The translations under genes and the position numbers were made by a program. Of a DNA stretch of 64,000 nucleotides, positions 45,926 through 56,993 are shown piece by piece. A model generated the notes under the pieces. That model was not told where the DNA came from. It made no database searches and worked only from the letters and a program-made list of their open reading frames with translations. Source of the stretch: Simplicispira suum (GTDB lineage: Bacteria; Pseudomonadota; Gammaproteobacteria; Burkholderiales; Burkholderiaceae_C); assembly GCF_003008595.1 (NCBI RefSeq), contig NZ_CP027669.1:1240001-1304000 (forward strand), given 5' to 3'. The first letter of the stretch is position 1; each line of letters opens with the position of its first letter.

Positions 45926-46303
45926 TTACTTGGCCTTGGGCTTCTTGGCGCCGTACTTGGAGCGCGACTGCTTGCGGTCTTTCACGCCTTGCAAGTCGAG
46001 CGACCCGCGCACGATGTGGTAACGCACACCAGGCAAGTCCTTGACACGGCCACCGCGCACCAGCACAACGCTGTGCTCTTGCAGGTTGTGGCCTTCACCG
46101 CCGATGTAGGAAATGACTTCGAAACCGTTCGTCAGACGAACTTTGGCAACTTTGCGCAGAGCAGAGTTAGGCTTCTTGGGAGTGGTGGTGTACACACGGG
46201 TGCAGACACCACGGCGCTGCGGCGAGTTTTCCATCGCCGGGCTTTTGGACTTGGTCTTTTCGACCTCGCGCCCGTGACGCACGAGCTGGTTAATGGTTGG
46301 CAT
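45926..46303 (-). CDS. rpsL: 30S ribosomal protein S12
   Basis: S12, 125 residues, decoding-centre protein. Lys43 ([11 protein letters not shown]) and Lys88 ([13 protein letters not shown]) are wild type, so no streptomycin-resistance substitution is present. First gene of the str operon, behind a promoter at 46394-46422. Confidence 0.98.
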   Translation of the reverse strand: MPTINQLVRHGREVEKTKSKSPAMENSPQRRGVCTRVYTTTPKKPNSALRKVAKVRLTNGFEVISYIGGEGHNLQEHSVVLVRGGRVKDLPGVRYHIVRGSLDLQGVKDRKQSRSKYGAKKPKAK

Positions 46304-46330
46304 GAATACTGACGTCCCTAAACGTGAAAT

Positions 46331-46384
46331 CTAGCGTGAACTAGCGTGAAAAGCGAAAACGTGTTTCCCTTCGGAAATTCCGAA
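46331..46384 (-). promoter_or_regulatory. rpsL leader: 10-bp tandem repeat and palindrome
   Basis: In the untranslated leader of the str operon, ctagcgtgaa is present twice in perfect tandem (46331-46340 and 46341-46350), flanked by a partial third unit (aacgtgaaat). Just upstream in the transcript is a 15-bp palindrome ttcggaaattccgaa (46370-46384). Both could be binding sites or RNA structures; function unknown. Confidence 0.6.
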
Positions 46385-46393
46385 AAGCCTTCA

Positions 46394-46422
46394 AATGTAG
46401 CAGCAAAGTCTCCAATGGGCAA
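46394..46422 (-). promoter_or_regulatory. Promoter of the str operon
   Basis: The minus strand reads TTGCCC (46417-46422), a 17-nt spacer and TACATT (46394-46399), about 90 nt before the rpsL start. A reasonable sigma-70 promoter in the only region where the operon promoter can be. Confidence 0.6.
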
Positions 46423-46443
46423 GCTGACCCAGGGTTCAAGACG

Positions 46444-46545
46444 AGGCTACTTCCCCCAACACTGGCACGCCCCAGGCCAGCGGCCGCCGTGCAAGGGCCG
46501 CCCCGCCACACTGGCGGCGCGTCCCCTTCCCGGCAAAGCCAAGAG
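46444..46545 (-). repeat. GC-rich intergenic repeat, copy 1
   Basis: This part of the 355-nt gap between rpsL and the carboxypeptidase gene, read on the minus strand, matches the repeat at 61841-62000: GTGTGGCGGGGCGGC, CCCTTGCACGG, GGCCGCTGGCCTGGG. Copy 1 lacks about 14 nt present in copy 2 between GGGGCGGC and CCCTTG. I see no gene in this gap. Confidence 0.6.
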
Positions 46546-46565
46546 AAGGGGCCGAGGGCCGCGGC

Positions 46566-46589
46566 TCCAAGCCTGCCTGCGCAGGCTTG
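46566..46589 (-). other. Hairpin downstream of the carboxypeptidase gene
   Basis: CCAAGCCTG (46566-46574) pairs perfectly with CAGGCTTGG (46581-46589) around a 6-nt loop. There is no T run, so it is not a simple intrinsic terminator. It may stabilise the 3' end of the preceding transcript or mark one edge of the GC-rich repeat. Confidence 0.5.
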
Positions 46590-46658
46590 GACGACTCCGA
46601 AGAGCTGCCGCCTCTGGCGGCTGTTCGAAGCGACGCAGCCGCGCAGGGGTTACATCTT

Positions 46659-47828
46659 TTACTTGATCCACAAACGCATGGCGTCCCAGGCGCGGCCAAA
46701 GATGCCTGCCTGCGGCACGTCTTCCAAAGCCACCAGCTGCACTTCTCGCACCGTCTGGTCGCCCACCATCACCTTGAGTTTGCCCACGTCCTGGCCCTTG
46801 GTGAAGGGCGCCACCAGCGGATCCTGACGCACCACCTGGGTGCTCACTTTGCCGGCGCTACCGGCGGCGACCGTGATGACGATCGCGTCGGCACTGCCGA
46901 TCTTGAGGCTGTTCTGCGTGCCCTTCCAGACGGCCGGCGTGTCCACGGCCTGGCCTGCATCGAATAGCTTGACGGCGTCAAACGCCGTGTAGCCCCAGTT
47001 CAGAAGCTTCTGGCTTTCGTTGGCACGCGCGTTCTCGCTCGCGGCACCCAGCACGATGGAGATCAGGCGCCGGCTGCCGACATTGGGAAACTCCCGCTTG
47101 GCGGTAGAGACCAGGCAATAGCCGGCCGCTGCCGTGTGACCGGTTTTCATGCCGTCAACCGAAGGGTCACGGTACAGCAGCAGGTTGCGGTTGTTGCTGT
47201 TGGATGCGGGCGTGCCGGGGTAGCGGTACTGCTTGGTCGAGTAGTAGTGCATGTACTCGGGAAAATCGTGCTGCAGTCGCGCGGTGATCACCGCCAAATC
47301 GCGCGCCGTCGTCGTGTGGCCCGGCTCCGTCAGTCCCTCGGGGTTCTTGTACGCCGAGCCCTTGAGGCCCATCGCCCCCGCCTGATCGTTCATCATCTTG
47401 ACGAACTGCTCGGCCGTGCCACCCACGCCTTCGGCCAATGCCATGGTGGCGTCGTTGCCCGACTGGATGATCATCCCGCTGAGCAAATCGTCGACCGACA
47501 CCTGCATCTTGGGGTCGATGAACATGCGTGAGCCGGGCATCTTCCAGGCGCGCTCGCTCACCGGCAGCTTTTGCTCCAGCGTAATTTTCTTCGCGCGCAA
47601 CGCGTCAAACACCACGTAGGCCGCCATCAGCTTGGTCAGTGACGCCTGCTCCACCGGCGAGTCGATGTCCTTGGCCGCGAGAATCTGCCCCGAGGTGTAA
47701 TCCATCAGCAGGTAGTTGCGCGCCGCAATCTCGGGCGGCTGGGGCACCTGGGCCACGGCGCCGCTGGTGGCAACGAGGGCAAGTGCGGGAACGATGAGGG
47801 AGCGAAGGGCGCGAAGAATTCGGTTCAT
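46659..47828 (-). CDS. D-alanyl-D-alanine carboxypeptidase (PBP5/6 type)
   Basis: Low-molecular-weight penicillin-binding protein, 389 residues from ATG 47828, trimming the terminal D-Ala of peptidoglycan side chains. Signal peptide (about 1-26), then the three serine-hydrolase motifs: SLTK (catalytic Ser and Lys), SGN and KTG (GMKTGHTAAAGY). The C-terminal beta domain ends with an amphipathic anchor (GIFGRAWDAMRLWIK) that holds it to the inner membrane. Resembles E. coli DacA/DacC in length and layout; which paralogue is unclear. Confidence 0.94.
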   Translation of the reverse strand: MNRILRALRSLIVPALALVATSGAVAQVPQPPEIAARNYLLMDYTSGQILAAKDIDSPVEQASLTKLMAAYVVFDALRAKKITLEQKLPVSERAWKMPGSRMFIDPKMQVSVDDLLSGMIIQSGNDATMALAEGVGGTAEQFVKMMNDQAGAMGLKGSAYKNPEGLTEPGHTTTARDLAVITARLQHDFPEYMHYYSTKQYRYPGTPASNSNNRNLLLYRDPSVDGMKTGHTAAAGYCLVSTAKREFPNVGSRRLISIVLGAASENARANESQKLLNWGYTAFDAVKLFDAGQAVDTPAVWKGTQNSLKIGSADAIVITVAAGSAGKVSTQVVRQDPLVAPFTKGQDVGKLKVMVGDQTVREVQLVALEDVPQAGIFGRAWDAMRLWIK

Positions 47829-47916
47829 GTATCGGTATGGGTGGATCGGTAGAGGAGGAGAAAATGCGAAAAGGCAGTGCGCCACCGCGCATGGCGGCGT
47901 GCCAGCGAGAAAAGGC

Positions 47917-48543
47917 TTAGCCCGTGGTCTGCAGATGGCGGACCACCAAGCGCTTGAGCAGCGTCAATTGTCCGTGAAAGAAATGGCCCACTCCGGGGAT
48001 CACGGTTACAGGAAGTGACTGCGGCCGCGCCCAGTCAAGCACGCTGGCCAGCGGCACGGTATCGTCGCTCTCGCCATGGAGCACCAGCGTGCGAGCATGC
48101 GCCTCGGACGGAACCGGCGCCACAGCGAAGCGGCTGGCAGCGGTGCCCACCAGTACGGCGTGCGAGACCTCGCGCTCGCCCCATAACTGCGCCAGCGCGT
48201 TGCTGGTGACAAAGGCGCCAAAAGAAAACCCGGCCAATGCAATCGGCCCTTCGGGCGCTGCCTGGCGCACCAGTGCCAGCAGGTCGTCCAATTCGCCACG
48301 GCCTTCGTCGTACACGCCGGCGCTGGTACCCACGCCACGGAAATTGAACCGCAGCGCCGTGAAACCACTTTGTGCAAAGGCGCGCGCCAACGTTTGCACC
48401 ACCTTGTTGTTCATGGTCCCGCCGAACAGCGGGTGCGGATGGGCGATGACCGCGACGCCGCGCGGCTCGGCGGCCACATCGCGCAGGGCTTCAATGGCTC
48501 CCGCCGCACCGTCGAAGTAGAGGGACTCGGTCTGTGCGTTCAA
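47917..48543 (-). CDS. Alpha/beta hydrolase
   Basis: 208 residues. The fold is clear: AHPHPLFGGTMNNKVVQTLARAF (the HPHP motif of a dienelactone-hydrolase-like subgroup), nucleophile elbow GFSFGAF, acid in LHGESDDTVP and the His in GVGHFFHG. The substrate is unknown. The only plausible start is TTG 48543, without a clear ribosome site, and repeat copy E lies immediately upstream, so the true start or promoter may have been affected by it. Confidence 0.87.
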   Translation of the reverse strand: MNAQTESLYFDGAAGAIEALRDVAAEPRGVAVIAHPHPLFGGTMNNKVVQTLARAFAQSGFTALRFNFRGVGTSAGVYDEGRGELDDLLALVRQAAPEGPIALAGFSFGAFVTSNALAQLWGEREVSHAVLVGTAASRFAVAPVPSEAHARTLVLHGESDDTVPLASVLDWARPQSLPVTVIPGVGHFFHGQLTLLKRLVVRHLQTTG

Positions 48544-48548
48544 GGTAC

Positions 48549-48612
48549 TATTCTATTCATAGCTGCATGCGCTTATTCAATAAGCGCTAGAGCCTAATTT
48601 GACTACTATTTT
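48549..48612 (+). repeat. Dispersed palindromic repeat, copy E
   Basis: Plus-oriented copy with the most perfect palindrome of the set: gcgcttatt-c-aataagcgc at 48569-48587, preceded by tattcatagctgcat and followed by tagagcctaatttgac. It lies between the ferredoxin gene and the hydrolase start. Confidence 0.85.
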
Positions 48613-48652
48613 TGGTATGTGCGAGGCGTGCGTCCATGCAATGGAGTACCGG

Positions 48653-49003
48653 CTAGCGCCCAAGTTCCGGCGGCGTGAGCAAACGCTCGACGACCACGCC
48701 GCGCACCAGGTGCGAATCGACAATTTCGTCGATGTCGGCCAGGTCCACGTAGCTGTACCACACGCCCTCGGGATACACCACCGCCACGGGCCCTGCAGCG
48801 CACCGGTCGAGGCAGCCTGACTTGTTGACCCGGACCTTGCCCGGCCCTGCCAACCCCGCCGCCTTGACGCGCGACTTGCAGTGATCAAACGCCGCCTGCG
48901 CACCATGCTGCGCGCAGCAGGCCTGGCCATTGGTTCGCTCGTTCAGGCAGAAAAAGATATGGCGCGCAAAGTAGCCGGGCGCGGCGGCGGTGGGTTCGCT
49001 CAT
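48653..49003 (-). CDS. Thioredoxin-like [2Fe-2S] ferredoxin
   Basis: 116 residues of the thioredoxin-like (2Fe-2S) ferredoxin family: HIFFCLNERTNGQACCAQHG, then VRVNKSGCLDRCAAGPVAVVYPEG gives the four candidate cluster ligands (one early Cys, one in the CC pair, and CLDRC). Cytosolic electron carrier; partner unknown. It lies between a VanZ gene and a hydrolase, all on the minus strand. Confidence 0.9.
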   Translation of the reverse strand: MSEPTAAAPGYFARHIFFCLNERTNGQACCAQHGAQAAFDHCKSRVKAAGLAGPGKVRVNKSGCLDRCAAGPVAVVYPEGVWYSYVDLADIDEIVDSHLVRGVVVERLLTPPELGR

Positions 49004-49041
49004 GCAGACATTTTAGAAGCCGCTCGATCCCCAGCGAGACT

Positions 49042-51714
<2,673 letters not shown>

Positions 51715-51722
51715 TTTCGCTT

Positions 51723-52688
51723 TCATAGCCAGCCCACCTTGCGAAAGCGCCGGTACAGCAGCAGCGCTGCGAAGACGATGGCACCCAGTGCAGCCGGGTA
51801 GCCGTAGCGCCACTTGAGCTCGGGCATGACTTCAAAGTTCATGCCCCAAATGCCCGCCATGGCCGTTGAGACGGCGAAGATCGCCGCCCAGGCCGCGAGG
51901 CGCTTGGTGGTCTCAGATTCTTCAATCGCCACCATCGACAGATTCACCTGGATGGCGGTGCCGATCGTGTCGCGGATGGTGTCGATGGAGCCGTTGATGC
52001 GCGCCAGGTGGTCGTGCACGTCGCGGAAATACTCCTGCGTGCTCACGAAGGCTGCTGGTACGCGCCCACCGTGCAGTTTGCCCAGCATTTCCAGCAGCGG
52101 CGCCGCTGCGTGGCGCAGCACCGACGTGCTGTGCTTGAGGTCGTAGAGCCGCTCGATGTTGCCGCGCGCCGAGCCGGGCAGGAAGATTTTCTCTTCAATG
52201 CCTTCGAGCTCGGCCTCGAACAACTCGATGATCGGGAAATAGCGGTCGACCACCGCGTCCATCAGCGCGTAGAGCACAAAACCTGCGCCGCGCTCAAGCA
52301 GCAGGGGTTCGCGCTCGCAGCGCTCGCGCACGCCCAGAAACCCGCGCTCGCTGCGGCGGCGTGCCGAGAGCACGAAGTTCTTGCCGACAAACACCGCCAC
52401 TTCGCCCACCAGCAACTCGTCGTCGTGGGGCTCCACCAAATGCATGACGACGAACACCATATCGCCGTACTCTTCAATTTTCGGGCGCTGGTGGCCTTTG
52501 AGCGCATCTTCCACGGCCAGCTCGTGCAGGCCGAATTCGCGCTGCATTTGCGCCAGTTCCTCGGCGCTGGGGTCCAGCAGCGCCACCCAGACAAAGGCGT
52601 CAGGGCGCGCCAGCCAATGGGCGATGTCGCCCGTGCCAATGTCGGCCAGCTTGTGGCCGTGTTCGTAGGCAACGCAGTTGAGGATCAT
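51723..52688 (-). CDS. corA: CorA family magnesium transporter
   Basis: 321 residues from ATG 52688. A large soluble N-terminal funnel domain, then two C-terminal transmembrane helices with the selectivity motif GMN (AGIWGMNFEVMPEL) in the connecting loop and a basic tail. Forms a pentameric Mg2+ (or Co2+/Ni2+) channel in the inner membrane. It starts 20 nt after the end of the glutathione peroxidase gene and is probably co-transcribed with it. Confidence 0.94.
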   Translation of the reverse strand: MILNCVAYEHGHKLADIGTGDIAHWLARPDAFVWVALLDPSAEELAQMQREFGLHELAVEDALKGHQRPKIEEYGDMVFVVMHLVEPHDDELLVGEVAVFVGKNFVLSARRRSERGFLGVRERCEREPLLLERGAGFVLYALMDAVVDRYFPIIELFEAELEGIEEKIFLPGSARGNIERLYDLKHSTSVLRHAAAPLLEMLGKLHGGRVPAAFVSTQEYFRDVHDHLARINGSIDTIRDTIGTAIQVNLSMVAIEESETTKRLAAWAAIFAVSTAMAGIWGMNFEVMPELKWRYGYPAALGAIVFAALLLYRRFRKVGWL

Positions 52689-52707
52689 GGGGCTGTTATC
52701 GGCAGAC

Positions 52708-53199
52708 TCAGGCGGCGGCCAGCGCCGCTTCAATATCGCCGGCCAGGTTGGCCGGCGCCTCCTGGGGAGCGTAGCGGCGGATCACCTGGCCATCGCGGCC
52801 CACCAGAAACTTGGTGAAGTTCCACTTGATCGCCTTGCTCCCCAGCAAGCCCGGTGCCTCGGCGGCCAGCCAGCGGTACAGCGGGCTCGCGTCGGCACCG
52901 TTGACATCAATCTTGGCCATGACGGGGAAACTCACGCCGTAGTTGAGCTGGCAAAAACTGACGATCTCCTCGTTGCTGCCTGGGTCCTGGCTGCCAAACT
53001 GGTTGCAGGGAAAGCCCAGAACCACCAGGCCGCGCGCGCCGTACTCCTCGTGCAGCGCCTCCAGCCCGGCAAACTGCGGCGTGAAGCCGCAGGCGCTGGC
53101 CGTATTGACGATCAGCAGAACCTGGCCACGGTAGTTCGACAGCGGCACGCTGCGGCCGTCCGTCTGCAGGGCTTCGAAGTCGTAGAGGGTTTGGGGCAT
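52708..53199 (-). CDS. Glutathione peroxidase family protein
   Basis: 163 residues, cytosolic thiol peroxidase. The catalytic Cys is in NTASACGFTPQF (cysteine, not selenocysteine), with the Gln in GFPCNQFGSQDPG and Trp in KWNFTKFLVGRDG completing the triad region. As in most bacterial members it probably uses thioredoxin rather than glutathione. It is upstream of corA. Confidence 0.94.
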   Translation of the reverse strand: MPQTLYDFEALQTDGRSVPLSNYRGQVLLIVNTASACGFTPQFAGLEALHEEYGARGLVVLGFPCNQFGSQDPGSNEEIVSFCQLNYGVSFPVMAKIDVNGADASPLYRWLAAEAPGLLGSKAIKWNFTKFLVGRDGQVIRRYAPQEAPANLAGDIEAALAAA

Positions 53200-53245
53200 G
53201 GTGTGCTTTTTTGGAAATGGACGGCCATGGTAGCCGCGCTGGGCG

Positions 53246-54133
53246 CTATTTGCGCAGGCTGCGCCGGGGAAGCAAGGCCAGCAGAGCGGCCAGCACGATC
53301 AGCGCCCCACCGAGCAGCAGCCGCGGCGCCAGGTGCGCCGCATCGAGCAGTACGGAAGACACGCTGGCAAACAGCACCTCGCTCAGCATCACCAGCGCCG
53401 TCGTCCCGGCGGCCAGGCGCGCTGCGCCGTACTGCAAGCCCAGGTTGCCCGCCACAAAAGCCAGCGCCAGGGCCGCCGCCACCAGCAGCCAGCCGGCCTG
53501 CGGTGCGGGCGGGGCATTGGCCAGGCCCCAGGCGGTGGCGGCGAGCGCGCCTGCCGTTGCCATCACGAAGCCCCCGCAAAACATGGCCAGCATGCGGTCG
53601 CGCTCCGGCGTCTGGTTGAAGCGGCGCAGAAACACGTTGGTCAGCGCAAAGCAAAAGCCCCCCGCCACTGCCAGCAGGTCGATCCACGACAGGCCTCGGG
53701 TCAGGTGGGCCAGCGGCGCGCCCGGCGGCAGCACGACCAGCACCACGCCAGCAAAGGCCAGCAGCAGGCGCGCAAGCGCCAGCGGCGTCGGGCGCTCCTC
53801 GAGCAGCCACCAGGCGAGCAGCACCGACCACGCCGGCATCAGATAAAAAAGCAGCACCACCCGCACCACGTCGCCCAGTGTTACCGCCCAGTTGAAACAG
53901 ATGTTGGTCAGCCCGGCTGCGACGGCCAGCAGCCACAGCTTCGGGTTGCGCAAAAAGCTCCGTACGCTGGCGGGCATGAGCAACGCGAGGCAAGCCAGCG
54001 CTGCCAGATAGACGAGCGCCGTAGCCCACAGCGGATGCAGGCCGGCCGCCTGCAAAGTGCGCAGGGGCCACCAGGAAACACCCCAGACGAAGGCATTGAA
54101 CAACAGTGCCAATACCGGCAGAGTGGAAGACAT
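53246..54133 (-). CDS. EamA/DMT family transporter
   Basis: 295 residues, ten hydrophobic helices in two EamA repeats (VLALLFNAFVWGVSWWPLRTLQ and, in the second half, LAVAGGFCFALTNVFLRRF). Drug/metabolite exporter of unknown substrate. It ends in a short basic tail (LLPRRSLRK) and is preceded by repeat copy G at its very start. Confidence 0.9.
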   Translation of the reverse strand: MSSTLPVLALLFNAFVWGVSWWPLRTLQAAGLHPLWATALVYLAALACLALLMPASVRSFLRNPKLWLLAVAAGLTNICFNWAVTLGDVVRVVLLFYLMPAWSVLLAWWLLEERPTPLALARLLLAFAGVVLVVLPPGAPLAHLTRGLSWIDLLAVAGGFCFALTNVFLRRFNQTPERDRMLAMFCGGFVMATAGALAATAWGLANAPPAPQAGWLLVAAALALAFVAGNLGLQYGAARLAAGTTALVMLSEVLFASVSSVLLDAAHLAPRLLLGGALIVLAALLALLPRRSLRK

Positions 54134-54200
54134 AAATATTGATAAAAATGGCTTTTAGCGCTTATCAGGCAAGCGTTATAAGCTATGAAATTCATAGTGT
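54133..54200 (-). repeat. Dispersed palindromic repeat, copy G
   Basis: Minus-oriented copy: tggcttttagcgcttatc (54149-54166) and aagcgttataagctatgaaa (54171-54190). The palindrome agcgctt/aagcgtt has one wobble. It occupies the gap between lplT and the EamA gene and abuts the EamA start codon. Confidence 0.75.
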
Positions 54201-54257
54201 TTCATGCTGTACGCGCAGGCACAGTAGCCACAGCAAGCACGGCAAGCGCCGCGAGTG

Positions 54258-55562
54258 TCAGTGGTGTGTATCCTGCCGCGCTATTCGCAACAGGTGCTCG
54301 ACCTCTTCCGTATGGCGGCGGCAGTTGTAGCGGTGCCAGCGCTGGATCAGCCACATGGTGCCCGCCACCACCACGCCAAACACCGAGATCGCACCAAACA
54401 CCGACAGGCCCAGCTTGAGCGAAAGGCTGTAAAACGCCCCCATGCCGAGAATGGCCGCCTGCTCGTTGAAGTTCTGCACCGCAATCGAGCGGCCAGACCC
54501 CATGAGGTTGTGGCCCCGGTGCTGCAGCAGCGCATTCATGGGCACGACCAAAAAACCGCCCAGTCCACCCAGCAAGATCAGGAAGGGAATCGCCACCCAG
54601 AGACTGCTGATGAACACCATCAAGATCAGCAGCAAGCCCATCGCAATACCCAGTGGGATCACCTTGGTAGCCATCTCCAGGCGCATCCGCATCGACGCCA
54701 ACACGGCGCCAGCCGCCGTACCAATGGCCACGACGCCAGTCAGTGCCGACGCCTGCGTGGTGTCGTAGCCCAGCGCCACGGCGGCCCAGGCCAGGACGAT
54801 GAATTTGAGGTTGCCGCCCGCACCCCAGAACAGCGTGGTGGTGGACAACGATATCTGGCCCAAGCGATCGCGCCACAGCCGCGCGTTGCAGGCCCAGAAG
54901 TCGGGCAGCAGCGTGAGCGCGCTGCCCAGCACGCTCGACTGCGGCGTGCGGCGCAGTGGCCGCATCTCGACGCCGGTGTGGGGAATGCGCAGGTTGAACC
55001 ATGCAGCGATGGCGTACACCGCAATTAGAGCGGCAATGGCCGCTTCGGCTGGCGTCACCACCCCCGTGTCGATGATCGGAAAATCAAAACCGAGCAGCCA
55101 GGTCGAGAGTTTGCGACCCACCAATTGCCCGCCCAGCAGCACGCCCAGAATGATCGACGCGATGGTGAGCCCCTCGATCCAGCCATTGGCCTTGACCAAT
55201 TGCGAGGCCGGCAGCAACTCGGTCAGGATGCCGTATTTGGCAGGCGAATAGGCTGCGGCGCCCAGGCCCACCACCGCATAGGCGATCAGCGGATGGGAGC
55301 CGAACAGCATCATGAAACAGCCGACAATCTTGATGGCATTGCTGATGAACATCACCCGCCCTTTGGGCAGAGCGTCGGCGAAAGCACCCACAAATGGCGC
55401 CAAAACCACGTAAAACAACGCAAACATCGGCACCAACGCGGCACGCTGCCATTCGGGCGAGCCTCCGGTGCGCAGCAGTTCGACGGCGGCGACGAAGAGT
55501 GCGTTGTCGGCCAGCGAGCTGAAAAACTGCGCCGACATGATGGTGTAAAAACCGCGCTTCAT
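54258..55562 (-). CDS. lplT: Lysophospholipid transporter LplT
   Basis: 434 residues from ATG 55562 (MKRGFYTIMSAQFFSSLADNALFVAAVELL), a 12-helix MFS flippase that imports lysophospholipids for reacylation in the inner membrane. The N-terminal FFSSLADNALFVAA and FADALPKGRVMFISNAIK are typical of LplT. The open frame upstream is a shadow of the divergent alr region. It is paired with alr as in other Burkholderiales. Confidence 0.93.
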   Translation of the reverse strand: MKRGFYTIMSAQFFSSLADNALFVAAVELLRTGGSPEWQRAALVPMFALFYVVLAPFVGAFADALPKGRVMFISNAIKIVGCFMMLFGSHPLIAYAVVGLGAAAYSPAKYGILTELLPASQLVKANGWIEGLTIASIILGVLLGGQLVGRKLSTWLLGFDFPIIDTGVVTPAEAAIAALIAVYAIAAWFNLRIPHTGVEMRPLRRTPQSSVLGSALTLLPDFWACNARLWRDRLGQISLSTTTLFWGAGGNLKFIVLAWAAVALGYDTTQASALTGVVAIGTAAGAVLASMRMRLEMATKVIPLGIAMGLLLILMVFISSLWVAIPFLILLGGLGGFLVVPMNALLQHRGHNLMGSGRSIAVQNFNEQAAILGMGAFYSLSLKLGLSVFGAISVFGVVVAGTMWLIQRWHRYNCRRHTEEVEHLLRIARQDTHH

Positions 55563-55728
55563 CGAATAGCTGAAAGGGTCATCTGAGAGTCGGATGACCA
55601 AATGGTGAACGGGTCGCCGGGCAAAGAAGCGGCGGTTATAGCACGCAGCCTTTTGTGATGAAGGCTCGGCCAGGAGCAGGAGCAGTGCCAAAATCCTCCT
55701 CTCTACCAGACCTGTGCGCCTGTCCACC

Positions 55729-56835
55729 ATGCCCCGCCCCATTTGCGCCCACATCCACACCGCTGCCCTCGCCGCCAATTTGGAGCGCGCGCGCCGCTGT
55801 GCAGCCGACGCGAGGGTGTGGGCCGTCGTCAAAGCCAACGCCTACGGCCACGGCATCGAGCGCGTCTGGGGCGCCTTTCGCTCCGCTGATGGTTTTGCGT
55901 TGCTGGACCTGCAAGAGGCCGAGCGCGTGCGCGCACTGGGCTGGCGCGGCCCCATCCTGCTGCTCGAGGGCGTATTCGAAGCGCGCGACCTGGAACTGTG
56001 CTCGCGCCTCTCGCTCTGGCACACGGTCCACTGCGACGAGCAGATCGACATGCTGGCGGCGCACAAGACGCAGCAACCGCAACGCGTGTTCCTCAAACTC
56101 AACTCGGGAATGAATCGCCTGGGGTTTGCGCCCCCGCGCTACCGCAGTGCCTGGGCGCGGCTCAACGCGCTCACGCAGGTGGACGAAATCTCGCACATGA
56201 CGCATTTCTCCGACGCCGACGGCCCGCGCGGCATTGCCCACCAGTGGCAGGCGTTTTGCACCGCCACGCGCGACCTGCCCGGCGAGCGCAGCGTCTGCAA
56301 CAGCGCCGCCATCCTGCGCCACGCAGGCGATGCACAGGTGCGCGGCGACTGGGTGCGCGCTGGCATTGCGCTTTACGGAAGCGCACCGGATTTCCCCGAG
56401 CACAGCGCCGCCACCTGGGAGCTTGCCCCTACCATGACACTGTCCACCCAGCTGCTGGCGGTGCAGCAGCTGCAGGCGGGCGACAGTGTCGGCTACGGCT
56501 CGCGCTTTGTCGCCGAGGCCCCCATGCGCATTGGCGTCGCCGCTTGCGGCTACGCCGATGGCTACCCCCGCCACGCCGATACCGGCACTCCGGTGCTGGT
56601 GGGCGGCGTGCGCACCCGGCTCGTCGGCCGTGTCAGCATGGACATGGTCACGGTAGATCTGGAGCCCGTTTTCAGCGCTGGGGTGGAACCCGGCTTTGGC
56701 ACCGAGGTGACGCTGTGGGGCCGGTCCGGCAGCGGAACCGTGCTGCCCATCGACGAGGTGGCGCAAGCGGCAGGCACCGTGGGCTACGAGCTGATGTGCG
56801 CACTGGCCCAGCGCGTGCCGGTGCTCACGGACTGA
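55729..56835 (+). CDS. alr: Alanine racemase
   Basis: Makes D-alanine for peptidoglycan. 368 residues from ATG 55729 ([20 protein letters not shown]). The PLP-binding Lys is at residue 35 ([10 protein letters not shown]), and the second catalytic Tyr is in [28 protein letters not shown]. Family length and order are normal. The gene is divergent from lplT with a 166-nt shared gap. Confidence 0.96.
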   Translation: MPRPICAHIHTAALAANLERARRCAADARVWAVVKANAYGHGIERVWGAFRSADGFALLDLQEAERVRALGWRGPILLLEGVFEARDLELCSRLSLWHTVHCDEQIDMLAAHKTQQPQRVFLKLNSGMNRLGFAPPRYRSAWARLNALTQVDEISHMTHFSDADGPRGIAHQWQAFCTATRDLPGERSVCNSAAILRHAGDAQVRGDWVRAGIALYGSAPDFPEHSAATWELAPTMTLSTQLLAVQQLQAGDSVGYGSRFVAEAPMRIGVAACGYADGYPRHADTGTPVLVGGVRTRLVGRVSMDMVTVDLEPVFSAGVEPGFGTEVTLWGRSGSGTVLPIDEVAQAAGTVGYELMCALAQRVPVLTD

Positions 56836-56993
56836 GCTACCGCCAGCAGCGTCGGGGCCGCGCAACAAATGCCGTCGGAGAGTGCCTGTTACAGGTGCTA
56901 CGCAAGACTGCGTAAGGGAATTCGTTAAGCAATGTAACGAGCTGCGGGCTTACAGTTGCAAGCTCTTTGGTCATCCTCGCGCAGGAGACGCTC

